This document shows positions 1 to 10,425 of a stretch of DNA of 64,000 nucleotides, piece after piece (positions within the stretch are counted from its first letter, which is position 1; every line of letters begins with the position of its first letter). The notes under the pieces are model-generated. The model had not been told where the DNA came from and did not search any database. It saw nothing but the letters and a program-made list of their open reading frames with translations. Source of the DNA: Gordonia rubripertincta (GTDB taxonomy: Bacteria; Actinomycetota; Actinomycetes; Mycobacteriales; Mycobacteriaceae); the NCBI RefSeq assembly GCF_038024875.1, contig NZ_CP136136.1, positions 3,968,001 to 4,032,000 on the forward strand. The letters are read 5' to 3'. The translations under genes and the position numbers were made by a program.

Positions 1-955
1 CCGCGCGCGGCGTCGAATGCAACCTGTCGAGGAACGGGACCACGGCAGGATCGACCTCCCCGCGGCCCGTCGTGCCGAGTCTACGGACGAGCTGTCGCAC
101 AGCGGGTCCCGCGTCGAGTACGGGCTGCACCAGACCCAGCCGAGCACACCTATCGAGGATCGGAAGCAGCAGTTCCTCTGCCTCGGCGGTCGATCCGCTC
201 GCCGCGACGCACTCGGTGAGTAACAATCGGGCGTTGAGTTCCGCTCGCGGCCGGGTGTTCGCGTCGATCGATTCGGTGAGGGCACGCGCCCGACGGCACG
301 CGGCGCGGCGGGCGTCGTGGGTGCCGACGGCCAGCAGCGCGCGGATGGCGGCCTCTTCGGTCTTCTCGGCGGTGACCTGGACGATTCCGTTCGGGAGGTC
401 GCGCGGCATCTCCGGCGGGAATGAGTTCGCGGACAGCGTCGCCACGCCGATTCCCGATCGCAGACGCTCGGCCGTGATGTGGGCGGCCATCCGCGGAAGA
501 TTCAGGGCCTGCGCCAGCCGTTCACCCTCGTCCAGTCGCTGCGAGGCCTGATCATCCTGTCCGAGAGCATGTTTCACGCGTGCACCGACGACATGGGTGG
601 CTAGCATGATCTCGACTATGCCGCCCTCGGCGCCCAGGTTGTAGGTGTCGTCGAGCAGCCGTTGTGCAGCTTCCACATCGCCTCGTTCGTACAACAACTC
701 ACCGAGGAGCGCGCCACTGAGCCGGGATCCGTAGGACTCGTCCTCGTCGGAGCTGCGAGCGAGATTCATCGCGTGCCGGAACGAGGCCTCTGCGGCGTCG
801 AAGTCCAGCTGTTCCCGAGCCGCCACGCCGCCGAGAATGTACCCGTAGATGACGCTGAACGGGCCTGTCGTCCGGCGGTGATGCGGACGGGCCCAGCGTT
901 GCCACTCCCGCGCCTCCTCATACGCGAAACGTTGGATCTCGCAGAACGAAGCGAG
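1..955 (-). pseudogene. pknK: PknK-like Ser/Thr kinase, C-terminal part cut off by an IS element
   Basis: This is an open minus-strand frame with no start codon of its own. It reads as the helical, TPR-like C-terminal region of PknK (for example FCEIQRF, ARWQ-type WQRWARPHH, GALLGELLYERGDVEAA, LGAEGGIVE, LTECVAASGSTAEAEELL). It resembles the region after the ATPase in mycobacterial PknK. The frame continues past position 1, so the C-terminus lies outside the window. Joined to 2388-4895 after removing the IS and one 9-bp target copy, the codons read LAS then FCEIQRF without interruption. This fragment probably makes no protein. Confidence 0.88.
947..955. repeat. Target-site duplication, left copy
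   Basis: The 9 bases CGAAGCGAG lie directly left of the IS element and recur at 2388-2396 directly right of it. IS256-family elements usually make 8-9 bp duplications. The copy falls on codon boundaries of pknK (CTC GCT TCG on the minus strand). Confidence 0.9.
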
Positions 956-960
956 GTCAA

Positions 961-983
961 GCCCCGAGTAGTGGTGTAACTCG
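961..983. repeat. IS terminal inverted repeat, left in window
   Basis: The sequence runs GCCCC, four variable bases, then AGTGGTGTAACTCG. It pairs with the reverse complement of 2359-2381. Confidence 0.88.
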
Positions 984-1001
984 TTTCTGATCCTTCGGGG
1001 G

Positions 1002-2255
1002 TCAGGCGGGTAGTTGCATCAGTGGATCGGTGGTCGCCTCCGTCGGTGTTGGGGTGTCGGTGGTCAGGGTAAGTCGGCAGCGGCTGAGGACTTCGAGTCC
1101 GAGGTAGCGGCGGCCTTCGGCCCATTCGTCGGTCTGTTCGGCCAGGACGGCGCCGATGAGGCGGATGATGGCGTCGCGGTTGGGGAAGATGCCCACAACG
1201 TCGGTGCGGCGGCGGATCTCGCGGTTGAGCCGTTCGGTGGGGTTGTTAGACCAGATCTGGCGCCACACGTCGTCGGGGAACCCGGTGAAGGCGAGCAGGT
1301 CCTCGCGGGCGTCGCCGAGGTGGTCGGCGACCTCGGGCAATCGGCCGTCGGTGTATTCGAGGAGCCGGTCGAACTGCTCGTGCACCGCGGTGGCGGTGGG
1401 CTGGTCATACACGCTGTGCAGCATCGCTTTTACCGCCGGCCACATGGACTTGGGGCACACTGCCATGAGGTTGGCGGCGTAGTGGGTGCGGCAGCGCTGC
1501 CATACCGCGCCGGGCAGGTTCGCTGCGATCGCCTCGATGAGCCCGGCATGAGCATCGGAGGTCACCAAGCGCACCCCGCCCAGGCCGCGGGCCACCAGGT
1601 CGGCGAAGAAGGTGTTCCACGATGCCTTGGTCTCACTGGTGGCCACCTGCATGCCCAACACCTCGCGGTGGCCGTCGCCATTGACGCCGGTCGCCAGCAG
1701 CACGACGGCCTTGACGACCTGCTTGTTCTCACGAACTTTGATCGTCAACGCATCGGCGGTGACGAAGGTGAACGGTCCGGCTTCGTCGAGGCGGCGGTGC
1801 CGGAATGCGGCGACCTGCTCGTCGAGGTCTTCGGCCATGCGTGAGACCTGCGACTTCGACAGTGAGTCGATGCCGAGTGTCTTGACCAGTTTGTCCATCC
1901 GGCGGGTCGATACACCGGCCAGGTAGCAGTCGGCCACGACGGTGATCAGCGCTGACTCGGCCCGCTTGCGACGTTCGAGGAGCCACTCGGGAAAGTAGCT
2001 GCCCGAGCGTAGCTTCGGAATGGCGACGTCGACGGTGCCGACCCGGGTGTCGAGGGGGCGGTGACGGTAGCCGTTGCGGCGGTTGGTGCGTTCGGAAGAT
2101 CGTGCGTTCCATTCGGCACCGCACACGGCGTCGGCATCCGCCGAGAGCAGGGCGTTGATCATAGTCTGTAGCAGTTCGCGCATCAGATCCGGCGACGCGT
2201 CTGCGAGGGCTTGGCCGAGTAGGCCGGCAGGGTCGACAATATGGGGTGCGGTCAT
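1002..2255 (-). CDS. IS256-family transposase (IS1081 type)
   Basis: The protein is 417 aa from the ATG at 2255, which has GAGGAGT about 9 bases upstream; an in-frame start at 2321 would add a poor 22-residue tail. It closely follows the IS1081 transposase pattern: NGYRHR near residue 60, AIPKLRSGSYFPEWLL near 80, LSKSQVSRMA, RRRTDVVGIFP and RRYLGLEVL. The DDE catalytic residues appear in TADAL, TSDAHAGL and PTERLNRE. It catalyses movement of the surrounding element. The length is normal and no frameshift is visible. Confidence 0.96.
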   Translation of the reverse strand: MTAPHIVDPAGLLGQALADASPDLMRELLQTMINALLSADADAVCGAEWNARSSERTNRRNGYRHRPLDTRVGTVDVAIPKLRSGSYFPEWLLERRKRAESALITVVADCYLAGVSTRRMDKLVKTLGIDSLSKSQVSRMAEDLDEQVAAFRHRRLDEAGPFTFVTADALTIKVRENKQVVKAVVLLATGVNGDGHREVLGMQVATSETKASWNTFFADLVARGLGGVRLVTSDAHAGLIEAIAANLPGAVWQRCRTHYAANLMAVCPKSMWPAVKAMLHSVYDQPTATAVHEQFDRLLEYTDGRLPEVADHLGDAREDLLAFTGFPDDVWRQIWSNNPTERLNREIRRRTDVVGIFPNRDAIIRLIGAVLAEQTDEWAEGRRYLGLEVLSRCRLTLTTDTPTPTEATTDPLMQLPA

Positions 2256-2358
2256 CGCGATGACTCCTCGAGGATTCTGTGGAAGGTTGACTCGAAGGAT
2301 CACGCGGTGGCCGCTTTGCATCGGTCAACAACACAGCGTCAGACACGATCTCGGCCAC

Positions 2359-2381
2359 CGAGTTACACCACTCTATGGGGC
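2359..2381. repeat. IS terminal inverted repeat, right in window
   Basis: The sequence is CGAGTTACACCACT, four variable bases, then GGGGC. It is the reverse-complement partner of 961-983, 19 of 23 matching. Confidence 0.88.
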
Positions 2382-2387
2382 ACTACT

Positions 2388-2396
2388 CGAAGCGAG
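2388..2396. repeat. Target-site duplication, right copy
   Basis: CGAAGCGAG is identical to 947-955 and directly adjoins the right end of the IS. Confidence 0.9.
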
Positions 2397-4895
2397 CGCG
2401 GCGACGCCGGAGAGGATCCACGGACGCAGGCTGTCGGCGCGCACCATGCACGCTTCGAGAGCCTCGTCGAGGCCGTCGAGTTGATCGTCGAGAACGGTCA
2501 TCCCTGCACGGATGAGTGCAGTTTCGGCGCGGATGTCGTCGGCGTCGGCGCGGGAAACGGATGGGAGTACGGCTTCGATGGACGCGAGCGCCGCGTTCGC
2601 CTGCGCCCGGTGATGAAGAAGCGCATGCGCCCAGGCAATGGCAAGTTCGAGCTGGGGTCGCTGTCCGCGCGTGGCCACCGGGAGTTTGGCGGCAAGGCCG
2701 AGCACGGTGCTCATCTTGGACTGCTCGAACATGTTCATGCCCTCGCGCTCGACCAGGCCGGTCGCCTCCGTTTCGTCTCCGGCAGCGAGGAAATGATCGA
2801 CGGCCGGGCTGAACATCCGCCGCTGGACGAACCACTCCGCTGCGCGCCGATGGAGTTCATCGCACCGATCGGGCTCCTGGTGTTCGAGTCGGAGACGGAG
2901 GAAGCCGGCGAACAGATGGTGATAGCGGAACCACTGTCCGTCGGGGTCGAGTCGGGTGAGGAAGAGGTCGCGTTCCTCGATGTCCTCCAGCACGCTCTGG
3001 GTGTGGCGGCGACCCGTCAGCGCCGTCGCGAGCGACGCACAGATCTGTTCGCTGATCGAGGTCGCCAAGAGGAAGTCGAGGAGGTCCGGGTCGAGGCTGT
3101 CGAGGACGTTCTCGGCGAGGTACGTTCTGAGTTCGCGATGATTGGCCGAGAACTGGCGAATCGCTGCGCGGGGATCGTGGTGTTCGCGGAGCGCCAGCGA
3201 CGCCAGCTGCAGGGCGGCCACCCAGCCGTCAGTGGTCTCCTCGAGTTCGGCCACGTCGGTGTCATCGATCGACAGCCCGGTTCCCCTGCTGAGCAGCTCA
3301 CGCGACTCGTCGATGTCGAAACGCAATGCCGTGGCGTTGATCTCGATCAGCTCGTTCTTCACCCTGAGACGGCTGAGCGGCAGATGCAGGTGCGTGCGAC
3401 TGGTGACGACGAGCTGCAGGTGGTGGCAACCGTTGTCGATCAGGAACAGTGCGATCGCCCGGCTCGCCGGATCAGTGATCCGGTGCCAGTCGTCGAGCAC
3501 GACGCGGATGTGTTCGTCGGTCGTGTGGGCCCGGTTGATCAGAGTTGTCAGCACATAGCGCTCCACGCCCTCGCCGTACTCCTCCAGCGTGCGGGTGAGC
3601 TCGGTCCCCAGACCCGGAAGCGCCACGCTGATCGCGTCGACGAGGTGCGACAGAAACCATGCCGGAGTGTTGTCGTCCTCGTCGATCGCCAACCACACGG
3701 TCTTGCCCGCGGTGGCCTCGGCCGCCTGTACGTACTGAATCGCCAGAACGGTCTTCCCATAGCCCGCCGGCCCGTGGATGAGGATGACACGTGCCCGATT
3801 GTCGATGGCCAGCCGCGCAAGCAACCGGGTCCGCGGAACCATCGGGTGGGCCATGACCGGCGGCCGGTACTTGGTGGTGACCACGGGCGGACGCCCCGAA
3901 TCCGATGTGCTGCCGGGACTGTCGAGATGTAGATACCCCGAGGTGTCCATCGACGAATCGGTGTCGATCCGTGAGGGACCGTCGATGTCGGCGAGAAGCG
4001 GCACGGGCACGTCGGCGACGGGAAGACCGAGTTCGAGGCCGGCCTGCCGCAGTGCCTCGCCGAACTCGAGTGCGGTCGCATAGCGATCTGATGGTGGACG
4101 GGCCACCGACCTCGCGATAGCCGCCCACACCGGTTCCGGTACCCCCTGAGCGCGCAGGTCCGGAAGGGGATCGGTGGTGATCCGCAGGAGCTGGGCGACC
4201 AGGTCCTCGTTCTTGCGCCGCCCGTACGCCGGCCGGCCGGTCAGGGCGGCGTAGAGCGTGGCACCGAGTCCGTACACGTCCGAGGACACCGACGGAGGAT
4301 CGCCGCGCAGCACCTCGGGTGCCGTGTAGGCGGGCGTGCCGAGGACCAGCCCGCGGCTGGTGTCCTCCCGATCGGCGAGGCGGGCGATGCCGAAGTCCGT
4401 CAGTTGGGGTTGCCCGTACTCGGTGAGCAGGATGTTCGACGGCTTCAGGTCTCGGTGCAGAACGCTGGCCCGGTGCGAGATCTCCAGAGCACCGGCCATC
4501 TTGATACCGAGGTCGAGGACATCGGCGACGTCGCATCGTCCCCGCCTGCGGAGCCGGGTGTCGAGGGAACCACGAACGTGGAAGGGCATCACGATGAACG
4601 GGAACCCTGATCGCGTCACCCCGGCCTCGAGGATGTGGACGATGTTGGGATGCCCTGATAGGCGTCCCATCGCCTGCTGCTCACGCAGGAACCGCACCCG
4701 GTCGGTCTCGACACCGCCGGTCCGCAGCACCTTGACCGCCACCTCGCGGTCGAGCGCGGGCTGGCGGCATCGGTAAACGACCCCGAAACCGCCACGTCCC
4801 GCGACACGGGCGTCGGTGAAGCCGGCGGCGCTCAGATCGTCCGCGATCTCCCGGGAGGGGGGATCGGGGGGTCTCGTGACTGCTCGACGGGCCAT
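2388..4895 (-). pseudogene. pknK: PknK-like Ser/Thr kinase with MalT-type ATPase, N-terminal part cut off by an IS element
   Basis: 836 codons survive from the ATG at 4895. The kinase domain (about residues 25-290) keeps the glycine loop GRGGFGVVY, the AVKVL lysine, catalytic HRDLKPSN, DFG and APEV. A STAND/MalT-like ATPase follows from about residue 350, with Walker A GPAGYGKT, a conserved DDWHR and WFRYHH. The layout and many blocks match mycobacterial PknK, a kinase that acts on transcription and growth control. The IS cuts it in the helical repeat region after LAS; the frame then runs 5 codons into the IS to a stop at 2373. A truncated protein with an intact kinase domain could still be made, lacking the C-terminal repeats. 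Confidence 0.93.
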
Positions 4896-5058
4896 CGTCG
4901 TCCTAGGGGTCGGATCGTGGCGTCATCGATCGCGGCCGGTCGCACGGACTCACGATGTCCGGATCCGCCGACTGCTGCATCGCAGGCTCGGTCATGGCAT
5001 CCCCTCGGGTCGTGCCACAAGTCTAGGCGTCGGGGCCGGGCGACGGCCGCGACATGGA

Positions 5059-6072
5059 TCAGCCGAGACGGCGAATCGTTTCCGTCGCGGACTCGACGAC
5101 GGCCTCGCGGAAACCGGTTCCGGCCCAGAGGTTGATGACGTCGGGATCGGTGGCCGCCGCGCGGCGGATGCCGCCGGTGAGCTTGTTGACCGCCGGATAC
5201 TCGGCGACCGCGGCCGCGGAGAACTCGTCGGTGAAGCGGTTGCGCAGCGCTCGCGCTGGACGTCCGCTGAACGCACGGGTCACCACCGTCCCGGTGCGCG
5301 CCGGATCGGCCAGGGCATCGGCGTGTGCCGGCTTCGTGCCGGCCTCCAGGGTACGCAGCAGCAGGGTGCCCACTTGGACGGCCGCCGCCCCGGACGACCG
5401 CAGCTGGTCTGCTCGATCAGGGGTCGCGACTCCCCCGGCGGCCACCAACGGAAGTGCTACGCGTGCACGCACCGCCTCGAGCAGATCGTCGAGGGGCTCG
5501 GTGGGAGGTTCGGTCCGGCGGTCGAAGACAGAGCGATGGCCGCCGGCGTCGGGCCCCTGCACGCAGAGCCAGTCGGCGCCGACGTCGGCCGCTCCGACCG
5601 CGTCGTCCGCGGTGGTGATCGTGACCCCGACGCTGCACCCGTGTCGTCGTAGTTCGGCGACCGCAGCCGCAGGCGGGCAGCCGAAGGCGAAGGAGACGAC
5701 CGGGATCCGCTCGTCGCACATCAACGCGATCTTCGCGTCGAAGTGGTCGTCGTCATCGCCGAGTTCATCGAGAGCGGGCAACTGGACGTCGAGTGATGCG
5801 GCGTAGTCGAGCAGACGGTCTCGGTAACGGGCCACGGCGTCCCGATCCACCGGCTCGGATTCGGGGACGAAGATGTTGACCCCGAAGGTGTCGACGCCGC
5901 CGGCGCGTACGGCGGCGATGTCGACCGCCACCCGCTCGGGTGACAGGTACCCGGCTGCCAACTGGCCGAGTCCCCCGGCATGACCGACGGCGACCACCAG
6001 CTCGGGCGTGGTCGGCCCGCCGGCCATCGGCGCCCCGACGACCGGCACGGCGAGGTCACGAAGGTCAGCCAT
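5059..6072 (-). CDS. Nitronate monooxygenase (2-nitropropane dioxygenase family)
   Basis: The protein is 337 aa, typical for the family. It is an FMN-dependent TIM barrel that oxidises alkyl nitronates and is cytosolic. It opens with VPVVGAPMAGG, the FMN-phosphate/N-terminal block, then GGLGQLAAGY. It has VQGPDAGGHRS with the catalytic-type His after the glycines, followed by AAGGVATPDRA and AAVQVGT for phosphate binding. It lies between pknK and a sugar porter on the same strand. The gap to pknK is 163 bases, so co-transcription is uncertain. The physiological substrate cannot be told from sequence. Confidence 0.9.
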   Translation of the reverse strand: MADLRDLAVPVVGAPMAGGPTTPELVVAVGHAGGLGQLAAGYLSPERVAVDIAAVRAGGVDTFGVNIFVPESEPVDRDAVARYRDRLLDYAASLDVQLPALDELGDDDDHFDAKIALMCDERIPVVSFAFGCPPAAAVAELRRHGCSVGVTITTADDAVGAADVGADWLCVQGPDAGGHRSVFDRRTEPPTEPLDDLLEAVRARVALPLVAAGGVATPDRADQLRSSGAAAVQVGTLLLRTLEAGTKPAHADALADPARTGTVVTRAFSGRPARALRNRFTDEFSAAAVAEYPAVNKLTGGIRRAAATDPDVINLWAGTGFREAVVESATETIRRLG

Positions 6073-6090
6073 GGGCCGATGCTCCCACCG

Positions 6091-7560
6091 TCATGCCTTC
6101 TCGGTCGTCTCGCGGGAGGCGGCCAGCCTGGACAACCGGGATTCGGCGACCGAATCCATGTCCTCGAGTTCCAGCCCCTTGGTCTCCTCGACCTTCTTGA
6201 AGACGTAGATGAAGGACGCCGCGGCACAGAAGGCGAAGAAGCCGTAGATGATTCCGAGTCCGACGGCCTCGGTCATCGGGGGGAACAGCATCGAGATGGT
6301 GAAGTTGGCAAGCCAGTTCACCGCGGTACACACGCCGAGCGCGACCCCACGGATGCGGTTCGGGAACATCTCCCCCAGCATCACCCACATCACCGGTCCC
6401 CAGGTGGCTGCGAACGCGACGACGAACAGGTTGGCGCCGATCAGTGCGATCACGCCCCACGGGTCGGGCAGCGACACGTTCTCGCCCTCACCGATCTGCT
6501 GGGTGAAGGCCACGCACGCCATCAGCAGGCCGATGAACATGCCCACGGATCCGGCCAGCAGCAGCTTCCGACGGCCGATCCGGTCGACAAACAGGATCGC
6601 CACGAAGGTCATTCCGACGTTGATGACCGCCGTGATCACCGACGTCTTGAACGAGTCGCTCTCGGAGAACCCGACCGACTGCCAGAGCGTCGTCGAGTAG
6701 TAGAAGATCGCGTTGATGCCGACGAATTGCTGGAAGACCGCGAGCCAGATGCCGACCCACACCAGCGGGTGAAGCCCGAACGACGGGCCGGTGATGTCCT
6801 TTATCGAGCTCTTGGACTCCCGCTTGACGGTGAGCTTGATCTCCTTGACCCGGTCGAGCGGGTTGCTCTCGCCGGTCACTGTCTGGAGGATGCGCGCGGC
6901 TTCCTCATCGCGGTTGCGGCCCACCAGGTATCGCGGTGATTCGGGGATCAGCAGCGCGAGTAGGCCATAGACGACAGCGGGTATGACGCCGACGAGGAAC
7001 ATCCAACGCCAGGCTTCCAGACCCCACCAGAGATCATTCGACGCGCTCCCGGCGGTGTCGGCGAGAACTGCATCCGACAGCAGAGCCGCGAAGATACCCA
7101 TGGTGATGGCCAGTTGCTGCATCGAGGCGAGCGCGCCGCGATAGCGGGCGGGCGCGATCTCGGAGATGTAGGCCGGCGCGATCACCGACGCGATGCCGAT
7201 ACCGATACCGCCGAGAACGCGCCAGAGCAGCAGATCCGGGATCGTCTGGGTGTAGGCGGTGCCGATCGCCGAGATGGTGAACAGTGCCGAGCCGAGCAGC
7301 ATCACCCGCTTGCGGCCCCAGACGTCGGCCAGCCGTCCGGCGAACCAGGCGCCGAGTGCACAGCCCAACAGGGCGATCGCGACAGCGAAGCCCGTCATCA
7401 GTTTGCCGAGACCGAAATTCGATTCGATCGAGTCGACGGCGCCGTTGACCACGGAACTGTCGAAGCCGAAGAGGAAGCCGCCGACGGCCGCGGCGACGGT
7501 GACACCGATGACCTTCGCGGTGTGTTGCTCGGCGATCTCTCGCTGCTGCGCGTCGGCCAT
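6091..7560 (-). CDS. Sugar porter, major facilitator superfamily
   Basis: The protein is 489 aa from the ATG at 7560 (MADAQQ); a further upstream in-frame ATG at 7593 adds an unconvincing 11 residues. Twelve membrane segments can be traced. The sugar-porter signatures are clear: GRLADVWGRKR in the loop between segments 2 and 3, PESPRYLVGR at the middle, QQFVGINAIFYYS in segment 7, and a second DRIGRRKL. It probably imports a hexose or pentose by proton symport at the cell membrane. It ends 18 bases before the nitronate monooxygenase start. The exact sugar is not predictable. Confidence 0.92.
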   Translation of the reverse strand: MADAQQREIAEQHTAKVIGVTVAAAVGGFLFGFDSSVVNGAVDSIESNFGLGKLMTGFAVAIALLGCALGAWFAGRLADVWGRKRVMLLGSALFTISAIGTAYTQTIPDLLLWRVLGGIGIGIASVIAPAYISEIAPARYRGALASMQQLAITMGIFAALLSDAVLADTAGSASNDLWWGLEAWRWMFLVGVIPAVVYGLLALLIPESPRYLVGRNRDEEAARILQTVTGESNPLDRVKEIKLTVKRESKSSIKDITGPSFGLHPLVWVGIWLAVFQQFVGINAIFYYSTTLWQSVGFSESDSFKTSVITAVINVGMTFVAILFVDRIGRRKLLLAGSVGMFIGLLMACVAFTQQIGEGENVSLPDPWGVIALIGANLFVVAFAATWGPVMWVMLGEMFPNRIRGVALGVCTAVNWLANFTISMLFPPMTEAVGLGIIYGFFAFCAAASFIYVFKKVEETKGLELEDMDSVAESRLSRLAASRETTEKA

Positions 7561-7665
7561 CACATGGCCCCGATCGCAGATGTGGTGCAGCACGAATCCT
7601 GGGACATGTCCGTGACCTCGCTGTCCGGTTGCATGGTCGTCGTCTCCGACGTTTTCGCGCTCAAT

Positions 7666-10242
7666 CTACTCGGGCGGCGAGGCCGGACGGCGCACATCCG
7701 AGCACGCGTCGGTATCGATCTGATCTGGATCGGCAGGTCGGGCGTCGTCCGGCGGTTCCGACATGGCCGAGATCGCCGGACTCCCGGTCAGGATCTCCGC
7801 GAGCGGCATCGGTCGGCCGTAGTGAAATCCCTGCGCGAGGTCGCAGCCGACGGCCGCGATCGTCGCTGCCTGGTCAGCGGTCTCGACCCCCTCTGCGATC
7901 ACGCGGACCCCCACCGCGTGGGCGACGTCGACGATGCCGGCGAGGATCGTGCGGGCGTTCGGATTCTCCCCGAGGGCGTCGACGAATGCCTTGGCGGTTT
8001 TCAGAATGCCGACCGGCAGGCGGTACAGCTCGCTGAGTGAGGAAGCGCCGGTGCCGAAGTCGTCGAGCGAGATGCTGATGCCGAGAGCCCGGATGTCGAC
8101 GAGCAGGTTCAGCAGACCGCTCTCCAGCGGCGCGAGTGCGCTCTCGGTGATCTCCAGGCACAAGGAGCGGGGATTCATGCCGGTCTGCGAACACGTGTCG
8201 CGGAGACGGCGGAGGAACTCCTCGTTGGTGAGTTCGCGCCGGGAGGCATTGACGCACAACATGACCTGCCGTAGTTGCGGTGCCCCGGCCACCTCGGCGC
8301 ACGCCGTGGCGAGGACATGGGTGCCGACCTTGTCGATGAGCGTGGATTGCTCTGCCAGGGGGATGAACTCGGCAGGCGGGATGGCACCGAGATCGGGATG
8401 GTTCCACCGCAAGAGGGCCTCGAGCGCGACGAGTGTTCCGCTCTCGGTGGAGACGATCGGCTGGTAATGGATCTCCAACTGTGAAGGATCGGAGGCCAGC
8501 GCCCGCCGCAGTTCCTCCTCGATCCGTTGGCGGCGCTGGAGCTCCTCGCGATGATGTGTTCGGAACCGGACATACGGTTCCCGAGATGCCTTGCGCGCCT
8601 GATACAGAGCGATGTCGGCGTCACGAAGGAGGTCCGCCGGGGTGGAGCGGTCGCCGGCGGCCACGGTGGCGACGCCGATGCTCACCCGCACCGTCAGGGG
8701 TTCGCTGCGGTCGGTCACGCTGACCGGCGGTCTGATCGCGGCGCGTATCGACTCGATCTGGCGGTCGATCTCCGCCGTTGTGTCCGCCTTCGGGTGGGTC
8801 GTGACCAGGACGAACTCGTCTCCCCCGATCCGCCCCACCGCGCCCTTCCCGGGCGTCGCACCCGCAAGGCGTTGGGCGACGGTGTGCAAGACCTCGTTGC
8901 CGACGGCGTGACCGAGCGAGTCGTTGACGAGTTTGAAGTTGTCGAGATCGATGTAATAAATTGCGACGCAATCGGTGTCGTGATCACCGAGTGCATCCAT
9001 GTGCGACTCGAGTTCCTTGAGGATGCCGGCCCGGTTGTACAGCCGGGTCAGCGGATCGTGGACCGCGTCCCACGCCAGCCGGGTCCGCTCGCGGTACCGC
9101 TCGGTGATGTCGGCGAAGGACACCAGTACGACTGCTTCCGAGGTGTCGTCGTCGATCGGCCGGCAGCTGCACGACAACCACCGTTCGCCGCCGGGTGTGT
9201 TGATCGTCGCCGTGGCATCGGTGACGGCAGTTCTCGTCCGCAGGCAGCGGACAATCGGTGACTCGCCGTCTACGAAGTCGAGCGGCAGATCGTGCACGAA
9301 GGAACCAGGGACTGCCTGGGGGCCGAGCATGGTGGCGGCCGCGGGATTCGCGAGCTCGATCCCACCGTCCGCGCGCACCACGATGACCGCCTGGTGGAGG
9401 GCGGCGAGGATGGTGCCCAGGCGTTCGATCAGCGGTCTGCGCGTGGGCTCGGCGACGATCAGGAAACCGTCGTCCATAGATGTCACCGAGATGTGGGCGA
9501 GGAAGGTTCGGTCGTTGTCGGCGCGGCGGTGGAGCTGGTCGACGGTCCCTCCCAGTGCCACGGCGGCCTGGACGTCGAGATTGCCGCCGGCGACCGAACC
9601 CAGCTCGCGGCCCACGGCGTCGCCGGCGGTGATGCCGTACAGCTGCTCCGCCGCGGGATTCCACGACCGCACCGTCATGCTCGTGTCCACGGCGATCACG
9701 GCGTTGCTGACGTGGTCGAGCAATGCCGCCTGCCGACGCAGCGCCGCATCGATGGCCTTCTGTGCGGTGATGTCGCGCAAGATCACCTGATACGCGGGCT
9801 TGTCGTGCCAGACGGTGCGAACCGAGGTGACCTCCATTGGCCGCGACACCCCGTGGGCATCGACCATCACGACTTCCTCCGGATAGGTCGCCGCGCCGGC
9901 TTCGTCGCCCATGCTGACTATCCGCTCGATCATGTGCGGGAGTTCGTCGGGGTGGACGAAATCGGTGATCGGGCGGCCGAGCATCTCGTCCCGATCGGTG
10001 AGCCTGGCGAAGTCGAGCGCGGCGGAGTTCACGTACACGATGAGGCCGTCCTGGTGCACAGCGATCGCGTCCGGGCTGAGTTCGAGGAGAAGACGATAGC
10101 GTTCGGCCACCGCGGCGTCGCTGGATCGGGTCATGGGCTCGGCATGCGGCGCGACGAGATCACTGTGGCCACCGTCCGTAGGCGTCGATTCCGGCACTGC
10201 GTCAGTCCCTCCCCCCGCCCTGCTCCAACCCCCGGCGTCCAT
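7666..10242 (-). CDS. PAS-containing GGDEF-EAL c-di-GMP enzyme
   Basis: The protein is 858 aa from the ATG at 10242; starts at 10134 (MTRSSD, just before the first PAS) and 10410 are also possible. The order is PAS (about 40-155), a second PAS (about 160-270), a third PAS-like segment (to about 400), GGDEF and EAL. The diguanylate cyclase motif GGDEF at 473-477 is complete. The phosphodiesterase EAL motif at 608-610 and the later DDFGTGASSL are complete. Both c-di-GMP synthesis and breakdown are therefore possible. No membrane segment is evident, so it is probably a cytosolic sensor. A CCCCC-AAACA-GGGGG inverted repeat at 10246-10260 lies just upstream of the chosen start. Confidence 0.92.
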   Translation of the reverse strand: MDAGGWSRAGGGTDAVPESTPTDGGHSDLVAPHAEPMTRSSDAAVAERYRLLLELSPDAIAVHQDGLIVYVNSAALDFARLTDRDEMLGRPITDFVHPDELPHMIERIVSMGDEAGAATYPEEVVMVDAHGVSRPMEVTSVRTVWHDKPAYQVILRDITAQKAIDAALRRQAALLDHVSNAVIAVDTSMTVRSWNPAAEQLYGITAGDAVGRELGSVAGGNLDVQAAVALGGTVDQLHRRADNDRTFLAHISVTSMDDGFLIVAEPTRRPLIERLGTILAALHQAVIVVRADGGIELANPAAATMLGPQAVPGSFVHDLPLDFVDGESPIVRCLRTRTAVTDATATINTPGGERWLSCSCRPIDDDTSEAVVLVSFADITERYRERTRLAWDAVHDPLTRLYNRAGILKELESHMDALGDHDTDCVAIYYIDLDNFKLVNDSLGHAVGNEVLHTVAQRLAGATPGKGAVGRIGGDEFVLVTTHPKADTTAEIDRQIESIRAAIRPPVSVTDRSEPLTVRVSIGVATVAAGDRSTPADLLRDADIALYQARKASREPYVRFRTHHREELQRRQRIEEELRRALASDPSQLEIHYQPIVSTESGTLVALEALLRWNHPDLGAIPPAEFIPLAEQSTLIDKVGTHVLATACAEVAGAPQLRQVMLCVNASRRELTNEEFLRRLRDTCSQTGMNPRSLCLEITESALAPLESGLLNLLVDIRALGISISLDDFGTGASSLSELYRLPVGILKTAKAFVDALGENPNARTILAGIVDVAHAVGVRVIAEGVETADQAATIAAVGCDLAQGFHYGRPMPLAEILTGSPAISAMSEPPDDARPADPDQIDTDACSDVRRPASPPE

Positions 10243-10425
10243 GTTCCCCCAAACAGGGGGTGTGGGGTGGGCCAAACCGACGCAGAGTCGTGCCAAAGTC
10301 GAATCGGAGGCCCCACCCGTCGAGAAATGAGTCGAATGCCGCTTTCTGGGGGATTCTTGAGGTGGCGTTCGGTCAGATGACCTCGCAAAACTGCAAAAAT
10401 TCCAATCCATGAAGAGGGTTCACCA

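Larger units (their letters stand above)
956..2387 (-). mobile_element. IS1081-like insertion sequence, IS256 family, complete
   Basis: The element is 1,432 bp and carries one transposase gene on the minus strand. Imperfect terminal inverted repeats share the core AGTGGTGTAACTCG (970-983; reverse complement at 2359-2372), with an outer GCCCC block on both ends, 19 of 23 matching. A 9-bp direct repeat flanks the element. It sits inside pknK in the same orientation as the gene. Both ends, the transposase and the duplication look intact, so the insertion appears recent and possibly still mobile. Confidence 0.92.

Noticed and set aside
2241..3932. A long open frame on the plus strand opposite pknK
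   Set aside because: It is antisense to clear kinase/ATPase coding sequence and has no family signature; high-GC third positions keep the opposite frame open.
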